Positions 25,101 to 38,900 of a stretch of DNA of 64,000 bases are shown piece after piece. The position numbers were made by a program, and so were the translations under genes. The notes under the pieces were generated by a model. That model was not told the origin of the DNA. It worked only from the letters and a program-made list of their open reading frames with translations, and did no database searches. Each line of letters begins with the position of its first letter. Position 1 is the stretch's first letter. The DNA comes from Tubiluchus corallicola (Eukaryota > Priapulida > Priapulimorpha > Priapulimorphida > Tubiluchidae): positions 186,001 to 250,000 of the forward strand of contig JAQGDQ010000295.1 of the NCBI GenBank assembly GCA_030141605.1. The letters run 5' to 3'.

Positions 25101-26105
25101 ATCAATACTTAACCATCAAAAATCAGTAATATCTTGGACGGAAATAAATTTTTCAAAAAACGAATGACTACGTAGTGGCCACATTTGACTGGGGCATGAT
25201 GATCAATACAATATAAACAACTTAACTCAAATGACGGTAATACACTAGTTAATAAATTATAGATTGTAGACAGGAATGAGTTGTACGTCATATTAACATA
25301 TCTTACTCTCACTTAATTGTATATATTCACATTTCTTACTAATCTTGTAAATTAATGTTATTTCGTTTGATGATCTGTTTGTTTATTTGATGTGATTATA
25401 CCAGAAGTACGAATAAAAATGATATACACTTGTCATAGATCATAATTTTGTATATACAGTTTACCTCATACCGAGTAAATGGCAACGTTTTATACTGCAT
25501 AAATCATGGCTAAATAACGGCTCAAGATTCAGTATGAGGCTTATTTGCGAGTAACCAATAAATTAACTAGCAAAACAGTTAAAACAAAAAGTTAAATAGT
25601 GTTTTTATAAGAGTTATCTAAACAAGTTAAGTTTACTTCTCGATGTTTGATTTAGTTTTCTGTAGGACAAAAAGGAATGTAAGCAGTTCAATACTATTGA
25701 TACCAATTATATTCTTAATCATTGTAATTTCACATAATATTTAAAGCTGTGTTATCTGCGTATATTTTCCATGACTATTTGCAGACTATAAGCAGAAACA
25801 AAGCTGCTGATATTCGAAGCCAATTTATTTAATCAAATCAAACTAATTATACCTTCTCTGCTTGCTGTATAGAACTCTGACAAACTGGCATCCGTACTGC
25901 TAATAAAGTAGCCACCAAAAAACTGATAGATTCCTAAAGACGCCGAACTACATCCTCCACCGTGAAGCCAGAACCATCGTTCTTGGGCAAGAGCTACACA
26001 TAGCAGAGCAAGCACCACTAGACTGCATCCTGCGGCAACCAGGTTTCGTTCTCTCCTCTTCCATGTCCGACTACTCCAACTGAGGACTCTCTCAGGAACC
26101 GCCAT
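22196..26105 (-). CDS. TMEM127: TMEM127, four-helix endosomal/lysosomal membrane protein
   Basis: Exons 25853-26105, 24361-24531 and 22196-22497 (minus) join at two phase-1 junctions into 241 residues (human 238). Start at MAVPERV is the first real ATG. Helix 1 is NLVAAGCSLVVLALLCVALA, followed by the loop ERWFWLHGGGCSS (human EPAWLHIHGGTCS). Helix 2 is IVLIMRLVIFFVMLSIGATL, helix 3 spans the exon 2/3 junction (CVFTAVLSVVICTFCYWI) and helix 4 is FGFYLIAGAGSVSIIAMATN, matching human [20 protein letters not shown]. The tail ends VPVPPPPYAP, containing a PPxY motif like the human PPPAYTP. In mammals TMEM127 is a tumour suppressor that affects mTORC1 signalling and RET turnover; PPxY binds NEDD4-type WW domains. 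It converges on mitoferrin and diverges from the phosphatase gene. Confidence 0.93.
22498..24360 (-). other. TMEM127 intron 2
   Basis: Phase 1, donor ACAG|GTAACT, acceptor TTTTGCAG (minus). It holds the tetranucleotide-rich block 23436-23640; the short hydrophobic frame at 23871-24071 has no family features. Confidence 0.55.
23436..23640. repeat. Mixed tetranucleotide repeats (TAGG, CAGT, CAGA, GAAA)
   Basis: Short arrays of AGGT/TAGG, GTTC/GTCA and ACAG units followed by GAAAGA-rich purine sequence. Low complexity, no coding. Confidence 0.75.
24532..25852 (-). other. TMEM127 intron 1
   Basis: Phase 1, donor GAAG|GTATAA, acceptor TTATTGCAG (minus). Contains a CT-rich tract at about 24838-24975; otherwise AT-rich with nothing recognised. 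Confidence 0.55.
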
Positions 26106-26913
26106 AATTTTCTGTCGACTCAGTGCAACAATCAGGTCACCGGGAAACAACAGTTGTGCAAATGAGGAATAGATAAAGCTAGCTAGAGCATCAGCTATTT
26201 AACAAGAATGTCATAGTTGCCCTGGCTTACTTCATTTACACGAATTAAGGCTAACCCAATGACGTTCCTGACACCTAAGTGAAGAAGAGCAAGATTACAT
26301 GGATAAATCCCACCAAGCTCTAATTAAAGATAAAAATTATTACCGTTACCGTCGAAGGATAGAGGTTAAGCATATTACTAAATATCTAGCAATCGTAACT
26401 ACAAGACAAAGCCAATGAGATGGTGACACCAATGCTATAATGTACACAAACGATTTATTATTAAGTTTATTGAAAACATAATAACAATACAAATACCATT
26501 AATCATACTCAGTCTCAGTCTTGACCTCACGATCAAGCGACCTATTTCCGTTTACTATGTGAGTTTTCTAGGTTCAGTAGGTTGGGTTTACGTAGAACTA
26601 GTCCGGGATTTAGACGAAAAGCAGCAAAATTTCTGAAAATAAGTTGACAACAACAATTTGATGTTCTTATATGTAATAAAAAACAATGTGTGATAAAAAA
26701 CTGGGAAAATAAAGCATTTATTAATTTTTTTGATGTACATCTCAGTCAGAAAGTTACAAATTGTTTTAAATATAGTTACCCTAATAATTTTTAATCAAAT
26801 TATAACTACCGCCAGCATGTCAGCTTGCTTATAGTGTTCAGTCAACTGTTAAAAGTATTTAAATTTCAAAAAAGTAATTTAATTCTAGTGACAGAAACAT
26901 CAAAAAACGTATA
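26106..26913. promoter_or_regulatory. Head-to-head intergenic segment, likely shared promoter region
   Basis: This 808-bp stretch separates the TMEM127 ATG (minus) from the phosphatase-gene ATG (plus). I see no TATA box placed convincingly and no CpG-rich block. The role is inferred from arrangement only. Confidence 0.35.
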
Positions 26914-29900
26914 ATGGGGAAAAAAATTAAGGCTATACCTGACAGGTAAATTATTTTTAATAATTGCTTACGAAACTCCGCAACACCGCTGTGCATTTTT
27001 CAAATACAGGCAAACAAACAAAGAATACATATATAAGCAATTAATGTTATTGCGAATGTTGTGGATTTCTTGAAGAAGAAAGAGATGCAAAAAATGTATT
27101 TTCTGCAATGTTGGAAAAGGAAGTTTTCGGAAATTGGACTGAAAACAAAAGAAACTTCACAGTTGCATGAAATAGGTATAAATGTGGAGAGATTAAAGCA
27201 CAACTGAATCTAAATGGAAGCAAGAAATAAAAGTAGCTATTAGTAAATATTTGGAATACACTGCAAAAGAAAAGTGTAAAAAATGGAAGAACTGAGATTT
27301 ATGGAAAATGCTATACCCTATGGTCCTTCCCTGCCCTGCTCCACTACTATAATAAAGTAATAACTAAAAAAACTTGTCATGTCAAACAAATGGAGAAAAT
27401 AAATGTTCTATGTCTATGTCTATGTATGTCTATAGGAAAGTAGAAAAATTTGGTGGATTGTGTAATTAAGTGTAACCAAAAACAGCGTATGAGTAGGAAG
27501 TAACAGAATGGAAACTGAATATGATTAAAGTGAAAACAAATTTCAAAAATAAGTTTAACAATGACTTAAAATGTCTATTGTGTAAAATTCGTGATGATAC
27601 AAATAACACTTACTAACGGGCCTAACCTTTAGCAAGTTTTCTTTTTGGACAGCCTCGATAATTTATTAATCAACTTTATTATTTACATGCTTGTTTTTTT
27701 TAATTTGGTATTTTGTATTTTTGCCATATTTAAGTATTATTTTGTCATGGCAAATGAATAAACTAAACTAAACTAAATACGTGAGAAAGCTATAAATATA
27801 TTGGGTGAAGAAAATATGGAGCTAGATTTAAAAACATTTGAAACTATGTCAGATCATGACTCCGCAAAATTTGTAGGCGCAAAATTAAATGCTTATAATA
27901 CGCCGATGAGCTAGTACTTCTTAGCAAATCAAAAGAAGGAAGTCCTGCAAAACATGATTAACGACTTAAGCTATGACTCCATGAGCATGTAATGTGTGAT
28001 CAGTAATTCGTGATGAGTATTGACTGTTTCCACATGTCTGTAAACGCTAGCATATTAACAAAGGTCATGGTGCTCTTTCTGTCATTTTTGGTCGCTATTC
28101 GTGAAAATAGCAAGCAATAATTTTTGGAAACTATGTCTCTGTCGAAATTTAAGCATGATAATTACAGCTGTGGCATTAGCTTATTATTGTACTATTAGAC
28201 AGAAAAGAAAGCACAAGTTTTGGGTGCACAATATTTTGCAGGGGAGGGAACAATATGGCAGATACCATCATTTAGTGAAAGAATTGCAGTTAGATGCACA
28301 ACACATAACTATATACTTCTTCCACCTTTCAAAAACTCAAATAGAAAAAATATTATTGTTTGTAGGTCCTCAAGTGTCCAAAACTGATATAACTAGAATT
28401 TTCAGAAAAGTAAACAGCGAAAATGGTCACCAGAATCTTGAAAACTCACTATAATCACCTAGGCAATGGCTGTGTATTGCTGCATGATGCGTATTCAGAC
28501 GATAGCGATCACATTCGAATGAATACGCATCACGCATTACATACACATGGAAACACTGCTACACGTTTAAATACATACTTTTGTATACGCATTACGGAAG
28601 ATGCATCATTCATTACGTACATGTGGAGTCGTACATCAAGCCACATACGTATCGAAGAATTTTCTGAAAACCCCTTCCAGTCACTTTTGTTCACGCAACT
28701 CTCTTGTGAATGAAAAACACATAAAATACTTAAGTCTTTATTTTACAAACACAGGAACCTACACCAAACACAGTGATACAATGAGAAATCAAAGTATCAG
28801 AGCACTTTCTAAGTTAAAAACTTTAATATCAACTGGAACTTTCCAGTTAGTACCATCATATATCTTATTGAATCACTAGTAACACCATTAGCGCTTTAAG
28901 GGTACGAAATTTGGTCAAACTCTTACATAGCTAAATTAAACAAAATCAGCACTGAGGACACTGAAAAGATATTTAAAACATGGAACCAGTTCCCATTTGA
29001 GCATGTTCAAAACAAATTTGCAAAATGGACCCTTGGTGTCCATTCATCTGCATCAAATATTGCTTGCAAAGCTGAACTAGGTCTATATCCTCTCTTTTTA
29101 AAGGCTGCAAAATGTCTTCATGTGTGGTATAACAATCATCTTGAAATCAAGAAACATGATATTTAAACATCTACAAGGTTACGTTCAGCCTCCACACAAC
29201 TTTTGTTACAATTTGGAACACTTTGGAGACACCAATAATCTCACAAACCTTTATATAAATACAATTTATCAGTGAACAGAAAAGTTAACAATTTTACAAA
29301 AATTCTAGAAAAAGGGTATGAAAAGCTATTTTACACAGAAATATACAATGATGACATGAAACGGGGTGGGAAGAATAAGTTAAGTTTTTACAGAAACTTA
29401 AAAAACAGCTATAGTTTAAAGTCATACCTAGAAATAGTAAGGAACAGACAACATGGACGAAACTCAGGGTGAGTGATCATGAACTACAAATTGAGAAAAG
29501 CAGATACACAAGCCAATCAGAAAATGAAGGATTATGCATACTTTGTAAGAACAATAGAAGCAGCAAGCAAAACACAATAGAAGTGGATTACATTTTGTAT
29601 TTACTTGTCCAACCAGTGAAGCAGTAAGAGTAACATATGTTCAATCATACTGCAATTTTTAATATAAAGCTTTGCAATCTATACTGATTAATTATAGTAT
29701 CTATTACTACTAGCAAGTATCATTGGGCAACCGACATCTCAAGCAGTTTGGTTAATACTATAATTGTTCTAGTCGATCTGTACCACATAATAGCTAGTAT
29801 AACTAAGTAGCACAATGTCAGTTTTTTTTTATATGTATAATAGTAATCTAGTGTTCTATATGTATATATTTTTCATTTTGTACTTGCCAATGTATGTAAT

Positions 29901-32900
29901 GTTAATTGCATATTTTGCACAATAAATTGAATTGAAAAGAATGAGTATTATTTAAACAAAACAAAAATTAAAGTTTCATAACATTTTGACATAATGGCTA
30001 AGGCCAAGAAAATAGACTTGTACATGCCATAGCGGAACCTTATTATACCAGTATGTCAGCTTATTTAGAAAACGATGTTGTCTGTACGTATGCCCGCATT
30101 TTCTTCATTTCATTATTATAATACTGATACAGCATTCCTTTACAGTATTACGACATAGGCATATCATAAGTTTATAACATTTAACATAGGTCTACTTGGA
30201 GTCACTTAGATTCTGTTGTTGCTTTACCAATGAAGTTTATATACATGTGTATATTTTGTATACAGTGTATCTGAAAGAAAAGAAGTGTGTCATTTTTGTC
30301 GTAAAGAAATGTAACCAGTTGTGAGAACTTCCATAAATTATTTGAACTGTTTTCAGATGGAGAGCTTATTCCAAGTTTGGAAGTGTTGTGAATGGAACTC
30401 GGTTCTTCCCATTCAAAGTGCCACTCAAAGAGGTAAGTGAATTGTAAATTGTTATGTCTTTTTTTTTAGTTTGAGTTCATGATATTGTGAATTCAATGGA
30501 ACAGTGATCGTCCCAGTATCAGAGTTCGGTATGGTGAATGTGCTTTACCCAATGCAGCTCCACGTGAATGGAAAAAACTTCCGATTAGCTTGCGTTCTAT
30601 TACTGATTTTAATGATTTTAAAATGAATGTTAAAACCTATCTTTCTACTGTAACATTTAATTAGAGTGAGTCTTAAAGCTTATTTTTTACTATATCATTT
30701 AGTTGCCTTTTGAATTTTTATTTTATGCTTAAATTTTATTGCAGTTGTTCTTAATTGTAGGTCTGTTTCACAGCACCTCTGATGACAATAATTGTCGATT
30801 TAAGTGCTTTATAAATAAATTATCATTAGTTGTCATTATGGCACATACATTATAGATTAATTTGTTGCCACAAAATTTTACTTAATATTTAGCAAGTTGG
30901 TGAACAAATCACTAAAATCATTAAATGTGTTCATAGAAGTAAACTCTTCAGGATTTAGCTTACATCCAGCTTCTCATTTAAAAAAAGGATTAATTTGAAA
31001 AAAAAACGGGCTTAACTATTTCTTTTTTTGTGATATAGGCTTTAAGTCGAAGTCTGCTAGAAGATGAAAGGTGAGCCATTTAGTGTGCATGTTTTTAAAC
31101 AAGTGTCACTACCTGTTCATTTCATATGCTTGCTGCCACAAGTGGCAAGTTAAGCAAAATCAAGAGCGACAGTAATAGTTAATAAGGCAGTCATTATTAT
31201 TCGTACTACTAATTGTTACTAGCCAATGCTCAGCAGACTGCAGTAAGTTGTTCTTTACTGGGACCCGAGAAAAAAGGTTTGAACACAAACATTTTAAAGG
31301 TTTGATGTTTAGGCTATATACAGAAATCCCGAAAGGCCTTTGTAGTCAGTGCAACATTTTTGAGCTGCAAGTGAAATTTTAAGGCATGATCGTATAAGTG
31401 CTGTCAACTTTTGCGTTAACGCACAGGTTTTATTTGTTGTTATTTGAATAGGTGTCTACCATTGGGGCAAGGGTTCTTTGTATAAAGTTTTAGCAAATGA
31501 GAAGCCATACAGCCAAAAGTGATTTACAGCCCATATACAGTTAGTAGAACGAACCTTGAGAAAAAAACTAACTCAGCTATATCAACAGAATCTTTTCCTG
31601 TTTAGTATAAATAACTTGAGAAAGTTGAAAATTTTAACATTTCTTTTCAGATCCTCTCAACTAAACCATGACCAAAATGTTACATTATTTCAAACTACAC
31701 AAAATATATAAAGTCTACGTGCTGCTTTTCATCAATTGATTGTTTGTAGTTTTTGCCAATTTAACATCAGTATTTAATTCATTACTAACACTTAATAGCC
31801 ATGCAGCATATTTTGTAACATGTATTTCTTTTTCATTACAGCCTAAGATATTATTAATCAGTGATGTATAACTGTATACCAAAGGTTATAATTAAATAAA
31901 ACTATGTACAGCTTAAAGCACAAGACAATCCTCCACTTACATAAAGCTTAAAAAATTTGTCTGGAAATTTTATACCACTTAAGGGCTTGCGTCAACAGTA
32001 ATGCTGTATAAAACTTGCAAATTTAAACATAGGTGCAGAAAGTTAATGTTAGGTCATTTTATAAAAGTTTAGATATCACTGAGTAAAAGTTTGAAAAAAT
32101 AATCAGAGCATTCGTAACGCACACATCACTAACCAAGTAAAATTTTAAATTACTGTATCTTGTCAATAAGATTAAAAGTACGTTTTGGCTTGTGAGTGGT
32201 GCACCCTGGAGGGTGAGTCAGCGACATTTTGCCAATTGGCACGAACATTTTAAATTATTATTTCTAGTTACATAAGACTTTCCAGCAGGTAAGCAAAATG
32301 GTAAGTAGTATAGATTTGCATGGAAAGTTTTTTGGGACATAATTCAACATTGCCTTTTTTGTTCCCCTGATTTTACGTTTGCGCAAGTGACGTCATGTAA
32401 TGGTGCCATATGAACAGTATCGCGTGAGATTTAAAATGAAAACAAGCAAAAATTTTTTTAACGCGAGTATTATGTATGCATAAAATTGCTGTAATTTTTT
32501 TAAGGCAATTTTTCTGAAACCTACTTCAGGTACACCTTTCCTTGTCCTTTAAACTATTATTCGTTGGTTATGTATAACTGTATAGCAAAGGTTATGATTA
32601 AATTAAAATACGTTTAGACAAAAAAGTGGTCTCCCTTGACATGAGTAACATTTCAAAGTTACTAATTGCGCTACTTCAATTTTCTAAATGTTTATTCTTT
32701 GATATTATGTGTTTCAGGTTTACTCCCACTTCATTTGTGGAACATTTGAATCAGAATAACAAACCACTAGGTCTTCTGATAGATCTGACCAACACGCAGC
32801 GATATTACTGTCCTATGGTAAGTTTCCCGTTGTTCGCGGCCAGTGAAATTGCTAATTTTATTTTTGAAGATTCACTTCTTGACATCTCGGGTTTTTTTCT

Positions 32901-35900
32901 TTAATTGACTATAATATGTATGTATATTATTATATCATGCTATAACAGTGCTGGTGTTTGGAACATCTACTTTTTTCTCATCTGTCTTTAATCTACATCT
33001 ACTTTTGCCCCCATCATCTACATGTATGTATCATCTATTTTTTTCAACAACTACATATATCTACGTCTGCTTTCGAAATATCTACTGTCACATACTTAAA
33101 TGAGTAAAAACATTAGTGAGAAAATTATTAATAAACTCGTTTAGCTCCGTTATTTTGCAATGTAAAATTTTGTAAATATGAGAGACAAGACAAGCCTAAA
33201 AGTAAGACAAGGTATGAGAAAAGCACTCAGCAAATGTAATTTGCCCCAAGTAACTGGCTAATACTAGTTAGTTATAAGAGAAACAGAGAAAACGAAGGAA
33301 ATTATATTAATAATAGAGGTAAATAACGTTTGGCACATAGCTCAGTCACTATTGAATCTGTGCAATAATTTAGCATTTTTAATTGGGAGATTGACGTCCA
33401 GTGGCACCAATTTTTCTTTGAAGCAACTGAATTTGGCCTGCTTTTCTTACCATACTTTGGTGGCTTGTTGTTAAATGTTTTAATAAATAATTCTTCATGG
33501 CAATTGAATACGTCAATTTTTTTACATGTCCTGCAATCAGCAATGCAATCGCTGTTTGTAACCGGCTTCACAGAAGGAAGTTTAAATTGCATTTCATAAT
33601 TCACACATTGCACATGTGCTGACATGATTGTTGGTCCTACCAGTATCAATGAAAGCCTCCTGCTGATTATGCCACAGCATATATAAAGATATCTATGGCT
33701 AACTGCATATGTCTGGTTTCCGAATCCTGGACCACATTTCCAGTCCGATTAGATCAAATGATGACGTCTCTCAGTTGATAGCATTAGTAGGAAAATATTC
33801 TAAGTTTGATTATTACAAGCTATTTAATAAACTATTATAAGTTTTTGTCGCTGCTGGTTTTTAGTTTGCTGTTATTTTCCAAAATTTTCGTTACGGTATT
33901 ATTTGCAAATGTCTAAAATTTCATTTGTTCCATTCATGTATTGAATAGCAGTCATTCTTGTTTTTCATTCGTGTATGGTGTACCAAACATTAATCAGCTC
34001 CATCTGTTGAGATCTCTCTAATTGTATCATACTATAATGGTTATCCTTAATGTATGATTATTTCTGTTAGTGTGCTTACTGCTGGGTGCATTAGGTTACA
34101 TGTAGATAAGGTAGAAAATTCACTTTCAGTTTTGTGGGCAATTTAGTATACATGTTTCTCAACAGATGGCACTGTATGATCGTTTGTTAAGCCTTACTGC
34201 CTATCACACAGCATGCAAGCTTTGTTTAGAATTTACTTGTCAAAATGATTAAATAGGTTAAGCACGATTAAGTCTATACAAGCAACTCTAGACACAACAA
34301 CTGGTAAAAAAGAAAAACTTTTATAATATTTTGTGCTAGTCCAGTTCCACAAAACAAGATTTTTAAAAATACTGTGTTCAAAGCTGTTATAAACCTTTTT
34401 GCACAAAATGCAAAATGTTTGCATTAGTTTTTGTTAATATGCAATTTCTTCCTTGCTCGTACACATGACTCTAATAAGTTGATAACCGAATAGATGTAAT
34501 AATACATATTTACATAAACCGTATTTTATGTATACGGTTGGCAGAAGTGAGAGGCCACATTTTGAAAATATTTCAGTTACCGTTGTACCATTTTACTTCA
34601 GTACATAAATAATAACTTTTGAGAATACTTTTACAAACAGGCATTTGTAAAACAGCAGTTTTGGCATTGCACTACTTTTTTATAATCATATTTAATTATT
34701 ATGACCGCCTCAGCAAATAACACAATTATCTTTTAACTCCCTTGCAACGAAGCAATGACCTTTCCACTTAACACTGTCCTCACTTCCTGGACACTTGACT
34801 TAGTTTGACTGTAAGAAAGCAAAGGTTTACTAAAGCTACTAGCAATCATTATGGTTTTTTGCTAACAAAGACCACACTACGTCATTATAATGATAAGTAT
34901 TTTCTTAAAAATAACTACCTATTCGTATTATATGAAGGTCAGTAAGCTAGCAGGAGAAAAGTTGTTAATATGAGTATAGGCTGGCTCACAACAGTGTCAA
35001 CAAATAGGTCATTGTGTTGTATTGTACGATGACAAATGACCATTAGTCCAGTAGGTGGACATCGGTCAGTACAATATGTACTAACTGCTGGGCAGTACCT
35101 CGGTGGTCTTGCAAATGTACTTCCTGTTAATTAATTTACTTTTCTTAATTATTTAATTCATGACCCACCACGTGGTTTGTCGCCTCTGATTTGATGGATT
35201 ATGCCTCTAGGATTGTTGTTGTGTTGCAGGTATGTGATGTAACACTCAAGAAGAGTTGCTAATTTGTATAATTATGTAAAGACAAATTGGGAATAGTGAA
35301 GTGGAATAATCAGAAAGCCTGGGGCATTATTGCGTGCAACTTAGTGTGAAAATTTGAAAGAAACGTATTATGATATTCTATGATACTGTAATTCTTGAAA
35401 CACTTCTGCAGAGTATCCGGAAGGGCAAATGACAACCATCTTCCTGTGTGCTATAAAGACACTTCCGATTCTTGTCTGAAGTGGGTTTGGTTTGATTATT
35501 CTAATGGCTAGATTTGTTCAGATGTGGGTGTTAATGTGGCCCTATTTGACATGCTGTAAACTCATTCACTTGTATGCATACTCAGAGTTTATGGGTTCCA
35601 CACTTGTGCCTTTATCTGACCTGCCATAAATAAGAACAATTGACTTGTACCATGGCGTATGCTATTGTTATTTTCTGATAGAGAAACCTGAAGATCATGT
35701 GTACATTTGTTTATTTGTTTGAAATAACGAGCAATTTTAGTTTTGAAAAACGACACATTTTCAGAACTCTTGGTCAATCTATTGAATGACATTGATAACT
35801 TGAAAAAATGTGAACCTGTTGGCACTTGTGCAAATATGCAATCTGTCAATAGGTAACACTGGTATGATAGTATTAAGTACTATACTGGCAGAAAATCTGG

Positions 35901-38900
35901 TTAAAGAAATACCTATTTTACTTTTAGTTAAAGCAGGTTTGTAGTTCACATTTGGTACAGGTACATTGAACTGAAAAAAATTGAATTTGAATTTGAATTT
36001 ATGCTTTATATTTGTCCACTAAGACTTGCTGTTTTGTTTCAGCTTTTCCTTTTTAAGTCGTGTTCTTTCTTCTTTTGTTATTTGGTCTATATTTGTTTTT
36101 TTTGCTGACATCACACAAGAGTAGGTTTATTAGTAACTTCACTCCAAACATATCCCATCTTGCATTATGCTGTGATCTATATGCTGAAAGTGAGCTTAGT
36201 AAGGAAGAAGTAGTACAACAAATTAGATATAAATATATAGCTATGCATTAGAAAAAAAACGACTTAATGTTTAATCAACTTAAAAAACAGTTAATATTTA
36301 CAGTTTTGACATTTTATTACATATTATTATTGCCTACGTAATGACATTCCTTCACTGATCACACTTGTTTGTTTGTTTGTTTATCCTACATATCCTTCGC
36401 CAACGCCTTTGTTTGCGGTTTGATCAGTAATTATCGTTACATTTGCTACACCCATGTTTTCATGCTAAACATATGAAACTATTAAATACACGCTTTTCCT
36501 GATTAGATACCTCATTGGCAAGTATTTTTAGCTAAACCTCAGGCATGTTGCCAAGAATATTATAAGGTACTGTGTAAGTGTATGTAATTTAGTAAGTATG
36601 TAATATAGTGCAAAGACCTTTAGAGTTAATGTATCAAAATTTAATGCAATACATGCGTGTACAAAATTGTGACTTATATAATGAAAAAGCCCGTATATAA
36701 ATAATATAACTTGGTCAGCTGTGTAAGTTCATTTAACACTCAGTTGTTTAAAAGCACAGAAGATTGATGTACCACCTAAATAATGCTGACTAATAATAAT
36801 AATGCTAATAAAGAATTAAGAAATTGAAACTGTAGCTTTGAGAGAAAAGATTAAAGGCAAAAATGTTGTGTACCATATTGTACTTATATATTTATTGGTA
36901 TTTTGTATGTAATGTCAGTGTGCTTTGAGAAATATATTTTCACCCAATAAATTCTAAAGAAACACTGTAGCTGATATTAGGTGGTAATCAAGGCTTAATT
37001 TTTCATTTATTTTCGACAAATGTTTGGAACTGTATCTGGCAATTGCTTTCAATGAGGCACCAAATCACATGCTGCTCACCCTAAAATTTTGAAATGATGT
37101 GCAAAATGTGAGTCTTAACCATAGGGAAATTTCTTCCCTCCTCACCCTTTTTAAATATTTTGGTGACATGGGAAAGATGGGATTTCCAGTCTAGTTCTCG
37201 TGGTTCAGAATATACAAAATTGTATGAATGTGAGCAGAATTCAGCTTTCAAATTGGTTTAGTTAAACCTTTACAAACCAGAATAATGCATCATTCTAATT
37301 GTCTCATTTTAATGTTATTCATATTTAAATTTTTTATAGTGATTAAATGTTGAATTAACTTGATATGATAAAAGTGCGAAGACTAAAGCAGGAACAGCCG
37401 GAGTTTTCCCACATATTCCTGTAGGATTCTTATCTCATTATCATCATCTCATTTTGACTTCATTGCACTGATTTTTCCATAAGCAAATCCCTCTATAGGT
37501 GATACCGTTGTGGTATCTGATTTCTGGCCCTAAGCTCCTGGTTCAAATCCCACTTTGGCTGTCTCTTTACTTTTTAACACGAATTCTATAGTAGGGCATA
37601 TATACAATTCTTTGCAATCCTCGTTGGGTAATAGACTTTTAGAAGCAAGTAATCATTTAATTTATTAGTTGAGTGTATAGCCTAGGATTCAAAATTTTTG
37701 ATGATGGAAATATCCTGCAGTATTTTTTCAAATGAACAAACTTACACCTAACGCTTGTACCGTCGACTGATTCAGTTCTGGGAACTGTGTGATGGATTCC
37801 TATAGATCACCGTTTTGTATGTTTATATTTTATATAAATTTGCATTAACAGCCTTAATTAGATTGTATAAATGTTGACTAGAATGTTCTGCTTGAAAAGT
37901 GTGGCGGTGCCTTGTATAGTCTGTGCCGCTATCAGTGATGTTAAATAAGCTTATTTGTCGTCCTCTCAAAGCAATTTGATAAAATCTCACACCATCCTTT
38001 AAACGTAGATGCATGGCCCGCTTAGATTCAGGAGTTTCTCAACTATTAAAACAGAGAAGAGAATTGAGAAGAGAAGGGAAGGGAAGGTGAGTGGAGGAGA
38101 GAGGAGAAGAGAGGAGAGGGGGCGGGGAGGACAGCGGAATGGAGAGGAGAGAAGAGAAGACGGGTAAGAAGAGGAATTTAAAGGATGGTTGTGGGGAAGT
38201 AGAGCAGAGAGAGTGAAAAGCAAAGAGCTAACAAAGGAGACAGTGAGGGAAAGAGGAAGAAAGGAAGACGACTGTGTTGCGAACACAAGTTTAGGGGGAA
38301 CAGAGTGGAAATAAGTTAGGGGAGACGAGAAAGGAGGTGAAGAGAGGAGAGAGGAGTGAAATGAAGGGGCGGAGAGAAGAAGGTGAGAGAAGAGGAGAGA
38401 AGAAAAGAAATGAGTGGAGAGAGAAAGGAGAAGAGAGGAGAGGAGAAGAGAGGGAAGAGAGGAAGGGAGAGGTGAAAGGGAAGAAGAAAAGAGGAGAGAA
38501 TGGGAGAGAGATGAAAATAGGAGACGAGGAAATGACAAAATTTTGAAATTTAACCCTGGAAAGATTTATATATTAGCTCCTGTTTTTTTAGCATATATCT
38601 TTTGCAATTGTAACCTTTTGGCCTCTTATTCTTATTGTGAATACCATATCCTAATTAGGAGCCTGGTAATGTGTAGCTAAATGCTGTGTAGCAAACCAGT
38701 AATAAAATTTGTTATACTTTTCAGGAACTCTTGTCACTAGCACTTGTGAATAGAAAGTTAGAGCTGTATAAAATTTGATCACTTTAATGTTGACTGTTAA
38801 TAAGTGCTGCATTGTATCTGTACTTGTACATTTTAATACTTAACACTATCCATAACATTTAACACTACACATGCTGGTTGACACAGCGCATTATAATTAT

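Larger units (their letters stand above)
26946..30356 (+). other. Phosphatase-gene intron 1
   Basis: Donor CAG|GTAAAT, acceptor TTTCAG, phase 2. It holds a LINE 3' tail (about 27640-27777) and a second LINE split by a Harbinger fragment (27780-29940). Confidence 0.6.

Noticed and set aside
37999-38680. Long Ser/Leu-rich (minus) and Arg/Glu-rich (plus) open frames
   Set aside because: They come from the polypurine tract, where stop codons are rare by composition; no start context, domain or splice signal.
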